From NCBI GenBank assembly GCA_020426325.1, contig JAGQQG010000001.1:1-64000 (forward strand): a stretch of 64,000 bases of DNA. Direction: 5' to 3'. Position 1 is the stretch's first letter. Every line of letters begins with the position of its first letter. This DNA comes from Planctomycetaceae bacterium (GTDB lineage: Bacteria; Planctomycetota; Planctomycetia; Planctomycetales; Planctomycetaceae). Under the pieces are notes generated by a model. That model was given only the letters and a program-made list of their open reading frames with translations, was not told the DNA's origin and made no database searches. The position numbers were made by a program, and so were the translations under genes. This document shows positions 34,417-43,042 of the stretch, one piece after another.

Positions 34417-35973
34417 TCAATTGGCTGCCTCAATAGGCAGGTCGACCGGCGGGTCGGGATTGACGTAGCGGATACTCACGGAGGCCAATGGATGTGTTCC
34501 GAAGATCCGCCGGGAGATTTCGCTCCTTGATCCGATCACAGCTCCCTGGCCGGTTCCCAAACCGCGTGCCGCTCCCAGTTGAGCAGCCAGCTGGGCCTCC
34601 AGTGGGTGAACGGGTTCTCCCTCTTTCCACGCTCCATAGAACGTGGCGGTGATGGTGCCGATCTTCGCCGGAAAACCCAGTGCCGTGGCGACCGCGTCAG
34701 GCTCGCTTGTGACCTGAAACTCGTAGACCTGCTCCGGGTTTCGGTACCAGCCATCGATGCGTGCGGAGTAAGGAACGCCACCGTTGGCGTTGGTGCCGCG
34801 AATCAACCACTTGCCGGTTTCTGCGAAGCCGGGGACCTCGCTGAGATGCAGTGAGTTGATTCCGTCGATCATCAGTTCCACGCCGACATCGTGCGGAGCC
34901 GTGTTGGTGACGATGATGGAATAACGGTCGCCTTCTTTCAGATCACAGAAGGCGAGTCCATTGCCGACTTCCCGAATGCCGAGAGTTTCGTAGTCCGAGC
35001 TCCCTGCCCTGAGAACTTTCACCTGAACGTGATAGGGGCTTGAAGAGCTGGCAGCGATGGTCGTCTCGTTGACCGAGAAGAAACCGGGGTTATTGAGGCT
35101 GTCGATGAGTCGCTGATCTCTTTCCTGAGTGGAAGGAACGCCACTAACGGTTCCTCCCTGGGCAACGGAGCCCCCTGGTACGCCGGGAGTTCCGGGAGGA
35201 GTTCCACCAGCGACGGCTGGCGGGGTACCACCCACAGCCGGAGGGGTCCCGCCCGCAGGTGGAGGTGACTGGCCACTCCCGGGCTGCGTAGGAGGCGTCG
35301 TCTGTGTCGGTGTTGTGTTCTGTGCCACCGGTGGATTTTGAGCCGGAGGCGTGGTCTGTGCTGGCGGAGTTGCAGGCTGGGTGTTTCCAGCCTGAGCGGC
35401 ATTGCTCTCTCCTGCTGGGTCATCGGGCGAGGCAGCAGGTTGAGTCGTCCCTGCAGGATCACCAGCGGGTGGCGAAGTTCCCGGTGTCTCCGTTGTTACG
35501 CTCGTTTCGACAGTTGCTGATTCGCCATCAAACCCAGATGGCTGAGCGATACTCAGAACATCACCCAGGTCGTCAATTGAGTCGCGAACACGTTGACGGA
35601 AGTCAGCGACCTCCGCTCCCTGATTGTTGACGAGCCGAGTGATGAGCACGACCGTCGCAAATCGTCCTTCGGTGCTGACTTCGAAATCTCCTCGTACTTC
35701 CCAGTTCGAGAACGGGGCGATTTCGATCGTTCGCTTCTTCAGTTCCTCCTCTAGGAGGTTCTTAATCTTTCGACCGGAACTGGAGTTCGGCGGACCGTTG
35801 AAGTCGCGGATGTTGATCTGCAACTGGTTCTTCTCTTTGAGATATGCCTCGATGCGGTTTGCAATGTTGGTGACTGCATCATCGAGAGTTTCTGCGGCAC
35901 TCGCCGGCTGCGGTGCGAAGAGTGCAGCGAGTATCGCCAGCAGCGACAGCATTTTGTAAAGGTGCTTGGTCAT
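34417..35973 (-). CDS. Exported two-domain protein with long Pro/Thr-rich linker
   Basis: The 518-residue product has a signal peptide ending near PASAAETL. Its N-terminal alpha/beta domain (IANRIEAYLKEKN, RDFNGPPNSSSG, NWEVRGDFEVS) and C-terminal beta-sandwich (DVGVELMIDGINSLHLSE, IGTITATFYGAW, SIRYVNPDPPVDLP) match the gene at 32427-33593. The difference is a linker of about 115 residues made of Pro, Thr, Gly and Gln, with internal repeats built on GGTPPAV. The N-terminal domain suggests a FlgO/LpoB/CsgG-like envelope fold, which is inference. The start at 35973 has GGGG upstream; the frame extends to 36018 without support. Confidence 0.75.
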   Translation of the reverse strand: MTKHLYKMLSLLAILAALFAPQPASAAETLDDAVTNIANRIEAYLKEKNQLQINIRDFNGPPNSSSGRKIKNLLEEELKKRTIEIAPFSNWEVRGDFEVSTEGRFATVVLITRLVNNQGAEVADFRQRVRDSIDDLGDVLSIAQPSGFDGESATVETSVTTETPGTSPPAGDPAGTTQPAASPDDPAGESNAAQAGNTQPATPPAQTTPPAQNPPVAQNTTPTQTTPPTQPGSGQSPPPAGGTPPAVGGTPPAVAGGTPPGTPGVPGGSVAQGGTVSGVPSTQERDQRLIDSLNNPGFFSVNETTIAASSSSPYHVQVKVLRAGSSDYETLGIREVGNGLAFCDLKEGDRYSIIVTNTAPHDVGVELMIDGINSLHLSEVPGFAETGKWLIRGTNANGGVPYSARIDGWYRNPEQVYEFQVTSEPDAVATALGFPAKIGTITATFYGAWKEGEPVHPLEAQLAAQLGAARGLGTGQGAVIGSRSEISRRIFGTHPLASVSIRYVNPDPPVDLPIEAAN

Positions 35974-36068
35974 GATAATCCCCGCATATTGAGTCATAGC
36001 CCTATGAGCGTCGTTCACGTCGATTTGTTACAGGAAAACTTGAGGAATTCTACAAAGCAACTCGGTTA

Positions 36069-37847
36069 CTAGGGGACCGGGGTACCTCGTGCGAGTTCGC
36101 TGGCCGCTTCCTGAAAGATCGACACACCGGATTCCCGAGAATCCCAGAACGATCGTTTGATCGAACCGTCCTCGTCGACCAGCGGTTTCAGTCCGAGTTG
36201 GACCAGCCGCCTGCCTCCCAGACGACTCTTCAGTTCGTCCTTCTCCTTGAAACCAAGTTCTCGAGCGGCAGCCTCGAGATTGACGTTTTTGTCGTAGTTG
36301 CGTGCGACGAAGCTGACCGGCTCCTGAAACAGGGTGATCGGTTTGTCAGCGTCTTCGCCTTGCTTCAAAAAACGTCCCATTGTCTGTTCAAGACGTCCGA
36401 GGAAACGGCGTCTGGCTTCTTCCAAAAGGCGATCCATCTCATCATGGTCCGGATACAGTTCTCGGACCTTTTTCTGTGCGTCAGCGTCAAAGATGGCGAC
36501 GCTCGAGCGGATATCGTCCTGAAAACTAATTGTTCCGTGCTTGTGACAATTCATGCACGAGATGCCGTTGATAATCTTGGGATTGCCACCCGTTGTGTTG
36601 GTGTCCCAAACGATCTCAATCGGTCCCTCGTCGATACGATTGCCATCGCTGAGCACGAGCATGTAGCCATTCAAACCATTCGGCAGATTGAAAATGATCT
36701 CTCCGCCATCGTGCTTGAAGGCGAACTTGCTGAATTCGTCTCCTTCGATTGCTCCTTCAGGCCCCAGTGGAAAGATTGAAAGGTTGCTTCGACCGGAATT
36801 CTTCTTGAAGTCGTAGCTCAGCCAGAAGGCTCCATTATTGGAGGGGTGATATTCCACGAGTCGGTTCTGTGTGGAGACTCCACTTTCGAACATACCGCCG
36901 CGTCGAGCCTGACCCAATTTGATATTCTCCTTGACATCGATTCCGAGGCGGGTGAGCAACTCATCCAGCGTCTCAGGAATATCGAGCAGGGTGTGATAGA
37001 GCGGAGGACGTGTTGCGGTCACGACGAACCAGTCTGCACGGATATAGGGCATCCCGTCGAACTGGACGGCACCGTAAAGTTCTTCCAGCTTGTTGTACTG
37101 TTCAATTTCGTCAACCGACTGCGGCTTGAGACCATAGGGATAGGCTCTGACCACCTGGTCCCACACTTCCAAATCCTGCCAACCGTAATCACGCAGGTCG
37201 ATATGGAATATGGTCTCTGCTTCGTCGATCGGCTCCGGCACTGCGATGCCGGGTTGTCGACTCATGCTGTTGACCGCCTTGGAAAATGCAGCACGGTACA
37301 GGCGCAGTTCAGTGTCCGTCACCGAACGGTTGTTGTGGAGGTGGGCGATGCTGAAGTAACGCTGGAACTTTCGATCGCTGCCTGTTTCGTCAAACAGGTG
37401 CCGAGCAATCGTTTTCATGATCTCTTCTTCGCTGATGTAGGATCTTTCCTCGTCTCCGACGAGCGGGAAGGGTGCACCTTCCTCAATCCACTGTTTCAGA
37501 GTGGCCTGCTCCTCAGGAGAAATCTTTCCATCAAGAGGCATCAGTGGGTCTTCGCCTTCGACATACTCCCAAATCATGGAGCGATCCAGCTGACCAGGAG
37601 TGATATAGGGAACAAGATCTGGACCACGATCTGCAATGAGTGTATCCCGTTCGAGGACGAACAGGTTCGGAATCTTGACCTGCTCGCCGTGACACTTGTA
37701 GCACTTGGACTTCAGGATATTGTAAGCCTGATGCGCGATGTCGGTGTCGTCAGCTTGGGCGTGAGGGGCAGCAAACAAGGCTGCTGCCAGTAGCACGCCT
37801 GCCACCGAATGACGTCGATTGGACCAACTCTGTTGATTGGGCATCAT
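36069..37847 (-). CDS. Exported protein with two c-type haem motifs
   Basis: The 592-residue product has a signal peptide ending near APHAQADDTD and a CXXCH at residues 49-53 (CYKCH), followed by the PVC-type segment LMPLDGKISPEEQATLKQWIEEG. A second CXXCH (CMNCH) lies near residue 430. The region between them holds no domain I recognise. Both motifs predict covalent haem, so the protein should transfer electrons in the periplasm. It is the first gene of the five-gene run that ends with the caspase. AAGGA lies nine bases before the ATG at 37847; the longer frame starts at 37874. Whether it shares a function with its neighbours is unknown. Confidence 0.75.
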   Translation of the reverse strand: MMPNQQSWSNRRHSVAGVLLAAALFAAPHAQADDTDIAHQAYNILKSKCYKCHGEQVKIPNLFVLERDTLIADRGPDLVPYITPGQLDRSMIWEYVEGEDPLMPLDGKISPEEQATLKQWIEEGAPFPLVGDEERSYISEEEIMKTIARHLFDETGSDRKFQRYFSIAHLHNNRSVTDTELRLYRAAFSKAVNSMSRQPGIAVPEPIDEAETIFHIDLRDYGWQDLEVWDQVVRAYPYGLKPQSVDEIEQYNKLEELYGAVQFDGMPYIRADWFVVTATRPPLYHTLLDIPETLDELLTRLGIDVKENIKLGQARRGGMFESGVSTQNRLVEYHPSNNGAFWLSYDFKKNSGRSNLSIFPLGPEGAIEGDEFSKFAFKHDGGEIIFNLPNGLNGYMLVLSDGNRIDEGPIEIVWDTNTTGGNPKIINGISCMNCHKHGTISFQDDIRSSVAIFDADAQKKVRELYPDHDEMDRLLEEARRRFLGRLEQTMGRFLKQGEDADKPITLFQEPVSFVARNYDKNVNLEAAARELGFKEKDELKSRLGGRRLVQLGLKPLVDEDGSIKRSFWDSRESGVSIFQEAASELARGTPVP

Positions 37848-38911
37848 GGATGTCTGTCCTTGTCCACGTTTCACTGTATGAATGGAGTTCGGGGGGACTG
37901 CGGAACCCGCAACGATCTGGTCCTACTTAGCGAAAACGCATCATCCCGACTGATCTTCCTGGAAATCCAGAGATTGCTCGGAGAATTCGAGGAAATGTGG
38001 CAGGATCTGGAACTCTCGTCAGGTAATTGTGATGTTCGAAGTCTTGCAAGACTTCGTTTCACAAGATCAGCTCTGATCCAACTGCTCATCGCCCATTGCT
38101 CGTCAATTTGAGCGGCATACCTCACCGACACTGACATTGGCCCATCATTCCCCGACAGGAGATAACGGCAAATCTCAGCATCAAACGAAGCATGATGCGT
38201 TTCTAGACATTCCCGGAGTCCGCACGGGAATGAGGGGATGCCGATATTGGACCATCCGGGACCTCAAATCGCAACCAGAATCGAGTTTTCGACCAAGATT
38301 CCGTCCTCAACATTTCGTGTCCGCACAGTCGTTCTGCTCGCGAAAGATATGCAGAACATGAGCACCTGTGTGGTTCCTGCCACTCTTGTTGAGATGCTCA
38401 GAGGGTTCAGCGAAGTGTTCACCTGATGGCGCAGGTGATGTGAACGATCCGATCAGTCACTCATCAGATCTACCGCCTTTGAGAGAGTCTGTTAGGTCTT
38501 CAGACGTTCCACCACCTGTCACTGCGCGAATGGTTCGCCAAACGAGATCGATCAGCGCCAATACTCAGGATGCTTTTCACGACTCTTCAGACCCGTATCG
38601 GGGGGCAGGTATTCTCCGGCAGATCATGCGCGTGTGGCCCTGCGATCAGGCGTGAGACTGGAGATTGTGCCGATAAAAGGTCCGCAAAGTTTGCCCATTT
38701 TGTCGGACCGGCACAATATGGTCGATCCCTACGTCCGGAATCACAGACCGGATAATCCTTTGGCTCGGAATAGACGATCAAACTCTTACATCCGTGTCTT
38801 GTCGGACAAGCCGCGTGATTGCAACAAGCCGCAGAGTTTGCCAATCGGACCATTCAGAGGGCAACTGCATCGGGTTGAAGTCCTGACATTGCAGTTTCTG
38901 AGGAGCCAAAC
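37848..38911. other. 1-kb stretch between divergent gene groups
   Basis: No reading frame here looks like a real protein on either strand; the short frames differ in composition from the neighbours and lack ribosome-binding sites. It should hold the promoters of the haem-protein run (minus) and of the tandem outer-membrane genes (plus). Visible structure is a hairpin at 38679-38709, a palindrome CACCTG-ATGGCG-CAGGTG at 38421-38438, CTTGTC-G-GACAAG at 38798-38810, and a second partial copy of the hairpin sequence at 38829-38851. It may encode a structured leader or small RNA. Confidence 0.5.
38679..38709 (+). other. Hairpin in the probable leader of the outer-membrane-like gene pair
   Basis: GGTCCGCAAA (38679-38688) pairs with TTTG-T-CGGACC (38699-38709), a 10-bp stem with one bulged T and a 10-base loop. 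A related sequence, CCGCAGAGTTTGCC followed by CGGACC, recurs at 38829-38851, 60 bases before the start at 38912. The repetition suggests a regulatory element rather than a chance fold. No T-run follows. Confidence 0.45.
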
Positions 38912-40966
38912 ATGCTACGCAGACGTCGGAAGTTCGCCGCAACTCTTGCCTCGATGGCATTGGGAGCAGCCCCATTAGGTCTGCTGGCTCAGGATGCACG
39001 TTACAATCCGGCTTGTGAGGTGTGCCCACCCGGCGTCCAGATGCCGTTGCCTCAGTACGGGCCCTACAGCACTCCGCCGAGTTCGATGCCGCCAGCACCG
39101 TCTCGGCCGTCCACTTCCGAGCCGACTCCCAGCACCACGCCATCAGATTCTCAGGCACCTGGTCAGGCGCGGATCAACGACCAACCTTCCAGTTCAGACC
39201 AGCAGTCACAACAGCCTCAGCAGTCGCAACAGCCACAGATGGCCACCCCGACGTTCAATCCGTCGAGCGGAAGCCAAACGACCACAGCCGCGACTTCACC
39301 GCAGGCTTCTGCTCCAAACATGATTGGTGACCTGTTTGGGACTGGGGACACACAAAAGGTCACCATTCAACCGGCCTCGTTTCTTCAAATGCAGGCACCG
39401 GTCGCTGTCAACTTCAACAGCCAAAGCGAACTGGTGAGTTTTCTGCCCTTCGGGGTCAGTACTCCCACGGTCGGTGCGAACGTTGAGTTCGACACAGTCA
39501 TGAACACCTTCATGGGGACGGATCACAATACGGGAACACCGATCTCTCAAATGGTCAGTCCGGCGACTTTTGTCAGCCAGGACACCACCGCGATGATCAA
39601 CGGCGGTGGCGGGTTTACCGAGCATATCGGTGCACCTCCTGATCTGCTGACGAATCCACCGCTTCCGGGAACATACATCGAACTGGATCAGGGAACAGCG
39701 CCGTATCAGGCAGATGTCGAGGCGTTCACACTGGCGACCAAGCCGGGACTCGCGGCTCAGGAAGCTGCCTATGTCTCCACGAATGGACCGGGCACCTTCT
39801 CCGGTCAGGTCGGTGAGAGTGTGACGTTCGACAATGCCGTTGCCACGCTCCAATCCGACAACGGCATCGTCGGATCAGTCGATGCAGCTGACGAGTTCTA
39901 TCATCAGCAGGTGGTCACCTACGACCCCGGCTCGATCATTTTTCAGCCGGATGATGTGCTTTACACTCCGCCTCCGATTTGTATCAACCTTCCCAACCTG
40001 GGGGGACTGCCAGGTGCTAATGTCGGTCGACAGAAGTTGACTGAGAACACTAGCCCTGTTCCTCAGGATCGGGTCTTCGTCAACTACAGTCACTTTGCAG
40101 GAACGCCTCTCGCACCGGGAGGGGTTGATGTGAATCGAGTGACCCCCGGTTTTGAGAAGACCTTCTTCAACGGGCTGATGTCCATCGAAGTGCGGGCACC
40201 GTTCGCTTCCACTCTCAGCAGCGATTACACGGCCGGCATGTTCGGCAACAACAAAGAGACCGAGTTCGGCAACATGGCAGGTTGGTGGAAGACGCTGCTA
40301 TGGGAAGATCAGACCAAGTCGATTGCGGCTGGTCTCGGTGTCTCACTGCCGACAGCCAACGACGTATTCATCAGAGATAGCAACGGGACCAATCTGCTGG
40401 CTGTCGACAACGAGTCAGCACACTTCCTGCCGTATGTCGGCGGCGTCTGGCTTCCCGAGCCACGGATGTTCATTTCGGGTATCTGTCAATTCGACGTCGA
40501 CACGAGTGGCAACTCGGTTCGACTGACCGATTACGTTCTCGGCCAGCCAACGGGCCATCTGCAGGATGTCGGCCGTCCTGATGATGCGGATTACGTGTTC
40601 GTGGATGTCCAGTTTGGCTACTGGATGTATCAGAACAATTATGGAACCGGCTTCATCAAAGGTTTCGCACCGCTGGTGGAACTCCACTACAACCGTGCCA
40701 TGGACAACGGGGATAGTGTGATCGCGAATGTGAACGGAACAACCATCGTCGCACAATCAACACAGAGAACCGACCTGTTCAACGGCTTGGTCGGTGCACA
40801 AGTGCTGCTCAAGCACAACGCCAGCGTGTCACTCGCATACACCACTCCCATCGGCAACAACGACACGCAATTCGACGGCGAGTTTCGCGCGACACTCAAC
40901 TGGTACTTCGGTGGCCTGCACAACGGGGGCACCCCAAACCTTCGTGGGCTGGGGATTCGTCAGTAA
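38912..40966 (+). CDS. Outer-membrane beta-barrel-like protein, first of a tandem pair
   Basis: The 684-residue product has GAGGAG six bases before the start and a signal peptide ending near GLLAQDARYN. A Pro/Ser/Gln-rich linker of about 110 residues follows, then the block TAATSPQASAPNMIGDLFG. The C-terminal half, from about residue 370, is a run of amphipathic strands (NVGRQKLTENTSPVPQDRV, GFEKTFFNGLMSIEVRAPF) that ends in RATLNWYFGG and a short tail, as expected for an outer-membrane barrel. The neighbour at 41056-42942 shares all of these blocks. I recognise a planctomycete-type surface family but no named one. Confidence 0.75.
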   Translation: MLRRRRKFAATLASMALGAAPLGLLAQDARYNPACEVCPPGVQMPLPQYGPYSTPPSSMPPAPSRPSTSEPTPSTTPSDSQAPGQARINDQPSSSDQQSQQPQQSQQPQMATPTFNPSSGSQTTTAATSPQASAPNMIGDLFGTGDTQKVTIQPASFLQMQAPVAVNFNSQSELVSFLPFGVSTPTVGANVEFDTVMNTFMGTDHNTGTPISQMVSPATFVSQDTTAMINGGGGFTEHIGAPPDLLTNPPLPGTYIELDQGTAPYQADVEAFTLATKPGLAAQEAAYVSTNGPGTFSGQVGESVTFDNAVATLQSDNGIVGSVDAADEFYHQQVVTYDPGSIIFQPDDVLYTPPPICINLPNLGGLPGANVGRQKLTENTSPVPQDRVFVNYSHFAGTPLAPGGVDVNRVTPGFEKTFFNGLMSIEVRAPFASTLSSDYTAGMFGNNKETEFGNMAGWWKTLLWEDQTKSIAAGLGVSLPTANDVFIRDSNGTNLLAVDNESAHFLPYVGGVWLPEPRMFISGICQFDVDTSGNSVRLTDYVLGQPTGHLQDVGRPDDADYVFVDVQFGYWMYQNNYGTGFIKGFAPLVELHYNRAMDNGDSVIANVNGTTIVAQSTQRTDLFNGLVGAQVLLKHNASVSLAYTTPIGNNDTQFDGEFRATLNWYFGGLHNGGTPNLRGLGIRQ

Positions 40967-41055
40967 TCCGCCCCGCACCCAACGACCCAATCCCAGACAC
41001 GTTAAAGACTCAAGACAAGCTCAATCGCTCGTCCCAGGAGGGGAGACGCTTCACT

Positions 41056-42942
41056 ATGGCTCGTTACTCAATCGCATTCTTGGCTCTGCTTTCGATCATC
41101 GGTGCAGCTGCAGCGGTTCCCTTGACCGCTCAGGAGACCGATCAACTGGTCGCACAGGGATGTCCCACCTGCCCGTCTGGGGGCCAACCGTCCTATGAAT
41201 ACTCCACACCAACGGAGGAGTATTACATGCCCGGTCCCTCGATGGAGGGGATGTCCAGCGAACCAACTCCGATGGACATGACTCCCTTGGATTCGGGGTC
41301 ATCGACTGGAGTTCCGCCGGCTCCGGGACAGTCGACGGACAATTTTACCCCGCAGTTTGATCAGGGAATGCAGGGGCTGAATTCACAACCTCCCGCAATG
41401 GCGACCCCGACATTTAACCCGTCGATGGGGGGCGGTCAAACGTCGACAGCCGCCACATCCCCCGAAGCAGCCGCCCCAAACATGATCGGTGATCTGTTCG
41501 GTGGTTCCTACAGCGGTTACGTACCAATTCGGGTTGACCGTTTCTTCGCCACAACCAGTTCGCCGATTTCCGGTCCCGCGATTGACTCGATGTCACCCCT
41601 TTCACTGTCGGCCAGCAGCGTGCCGATCCATCCGGATCTGATTGTCAGCCGGACTCGTGGTGGAACGTCGCTTATGACCTTCCCTATGGAGCCCGTCGAT
41701 TTCGCAACGGTCGATTCTCAGGCGGCCATTGTGTCGGCAAATCCGGCACTCGTTGGTTCAAACCTAGCGATTGTCAATAACCCGGATGTTCAGGACCGGG
41801 CTCAGATGGTTGGTGAAGCAATTCATGGCCCCGGGACTTCAACTTATGTCGCGAGTGAGTCAGACGTTGAGGTGATCTCTCACGACGCCCTGCTCGGTGG
41901 TGAATACCTCCCCACCTGGGCCTATGACTATACCGTTCTCTCCGAGGTTGCGGGGATTTCCAATCCGGGTGCCATGCCGGGGGGGAATGTGGGCCGTCAG
42001 AAGATCGCTGAGAACTCGAGTCCACTTCCACGAGATCGTGTCTACGTCAACTACAGCTACTTTAACAACACTCCACTCACGAGTGACGGCATCGACGTCA
42101 ACCGGGTGACTCCCGGCTTTGAAAAGACTTTCTTCGGCGGTGACATGTCGATCGAAGTACGGGCACCGTTTGCCACCACGCTCGACAGTGATCTCCTTTC
42201 AGGAGCCTTGGGAGACACCAGCACCACAGAGTTCGGGAACATGACCGTCTTCTTCAAGGCACTGTTATGGGACGCCGGCTACGAAGCGATCTCCGCTGGT
42301 TTGGGTGTGACCATTCCGACAGCAGACGATGTGAGCCTCGGCAATGTCCTGCGGGTGAAGAACGAATCGGTCCACTTCCTGCCCTTCATCGGAGCCTTGT
42401 TCCTGCCGACGGAGCGGTTGTATATCCAAAGCTTCCTGCAGGCTGATATCGATCCGAACGGAAACACATTCCAGTTCTCAGACTTCACCGCAGGTGTTCC
42501 CTCGGGGAATCTCCGGACAATCGCTCGTCCCAACGACGGTGACTATGTGTACTTTGACGTGGGTATCGGCTACTGGATCTATCAGGCTCCGCTCTGTGGG
42601 GGTGCCTGCGGGACCGGGGGTTGTGGCGACCGTCATGGTTGGGTCCGTGGCATCGCTCCCACGCTCGAACTGCACTACAACGGGACGATGAATGCCTCAG
42701 ACACGGTCCTCGTGCAACAGGGGCCGACCGCATACACCATCGGCAATGGTCGTCAGAGCAATCTCGACATCTGGAATATGGTACTTGGTGTCAACTTCGA
42801 CCTCCGTCGCAATGCAGTGCTGACATTGGCATATGCGACTCCCTTGTCAAACAATGGCCGTGAACAGTTCGACTCCGAATTTCGAGTTATGTTCAACTGG
42901 TTCTTCGGCGGACCAGACCGCGTTGCCAGCTGCCACTTCTGA
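41056..42942 (+). CDS. Outer-membrane beta-barrel-like protein, second of a tandem pair
   Basis: The 628-residue product has AGGAGGGGAG ahead of its ATG and a signal peptide ending VPLTAQETDQ. It shares with the preceding gene the Pro-rich linker, the block TAATSPEAAAPNMIGDLFG, the barrel-type strands NVGRQKIAENSSPLPRDRV and GFEKTFFGGDMSIEVRAPF, and the ending RVMFNWFFGG. A difference is a Cys-rich insertion, CGGACGTGGCGD, in a predicted surface loop near residue 515, where the first copy has a short turn. The two genes are 89 bases apart and probably one transcript, closed by the strong hairpin at 42967-43010. Confidence 0.75.
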   Translation: MARYSIAFLALLSIIGAAAAVPLTAQETDQLVAQGCPTCPSGGQPSYEYSTPTEEYYMPGPSMEGMSSEPTPMDMTPLDSGSSTGVPPAPGQSTDNFTPQFDQGMQGLNSQPPAMATPTFNPSMGGGQTSTAATSPEAAAPNMIGDLFGGSYSGYVPIRVDRFFATTSSPISGPAIDSMSPLSLSASSVPIHPDLIVSRTRGGTSLMTFPMEPVDFATVDSQAAIVSANPALVGSNLAIVNNPDVQDRAQMVGEAIHGPGTSTYVASESDVEVISHDALLGGEYLPTWAYDYTVLSEVAGISNPGAMPGGNVGRQKIAENSSPLPRDRVYVNYSYFNNTPLTSDGIDVNRVTPGFEKTFFGGDMSIEVRAPFATTLDSDLLSGALGDTSTTEFGNMTVFFKALLWDAGYEAISAGLGVTIPTADDVSLGNVLRVKNESVHFLPFIGALFLPTERLYIQSFLQADIDPNGNTFQFSDFTAGVPSGNLRTIARPNDGDYVYFDVGIGYWIYQAPLCGGACGTGGCGDRHGWVRGIAPTLELHYNGTMNASDTVLVQQGPTAYTIGNGRQSNLDIWNMVLGVNFDLRRNAVLTLAYATPLSNNGREQFDSEFRVMFNWFFGGPDRVASCHF

Positions 42943-42966
42943 GACATCGATAGACGCGAAGGACGC

Positions 42967-43010
42967 TGCATTCAGCCACGCAGTTCAACTGTGTGGCTGA
43001 ATGCACTCTT
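42967..43010. terminator. Strong, probably bidirectional terminator
   Basis: An almost perfect 18-bp stem (5' arm 42967-42984, 3' arm 42988-43005, one G-T wobble) has a three-base loop and is followed on the plus strand by CTCTTT. It lies between the convergent outer-membrane gene and the endonuclease-family gene, so it could serve both. Confidence 0.8.
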
Positions 43011-43042
43011 TGACCGAGAGGAGTCACCCTTCACGCAGCTGA

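Noticed and set aside
36846..37793. A 315-residue frame on the plus strand opposite the two-haem gene
   Set aside because: Same reasoning: antisense to a signal-peptide protein with haem motifs, with no features of its own.
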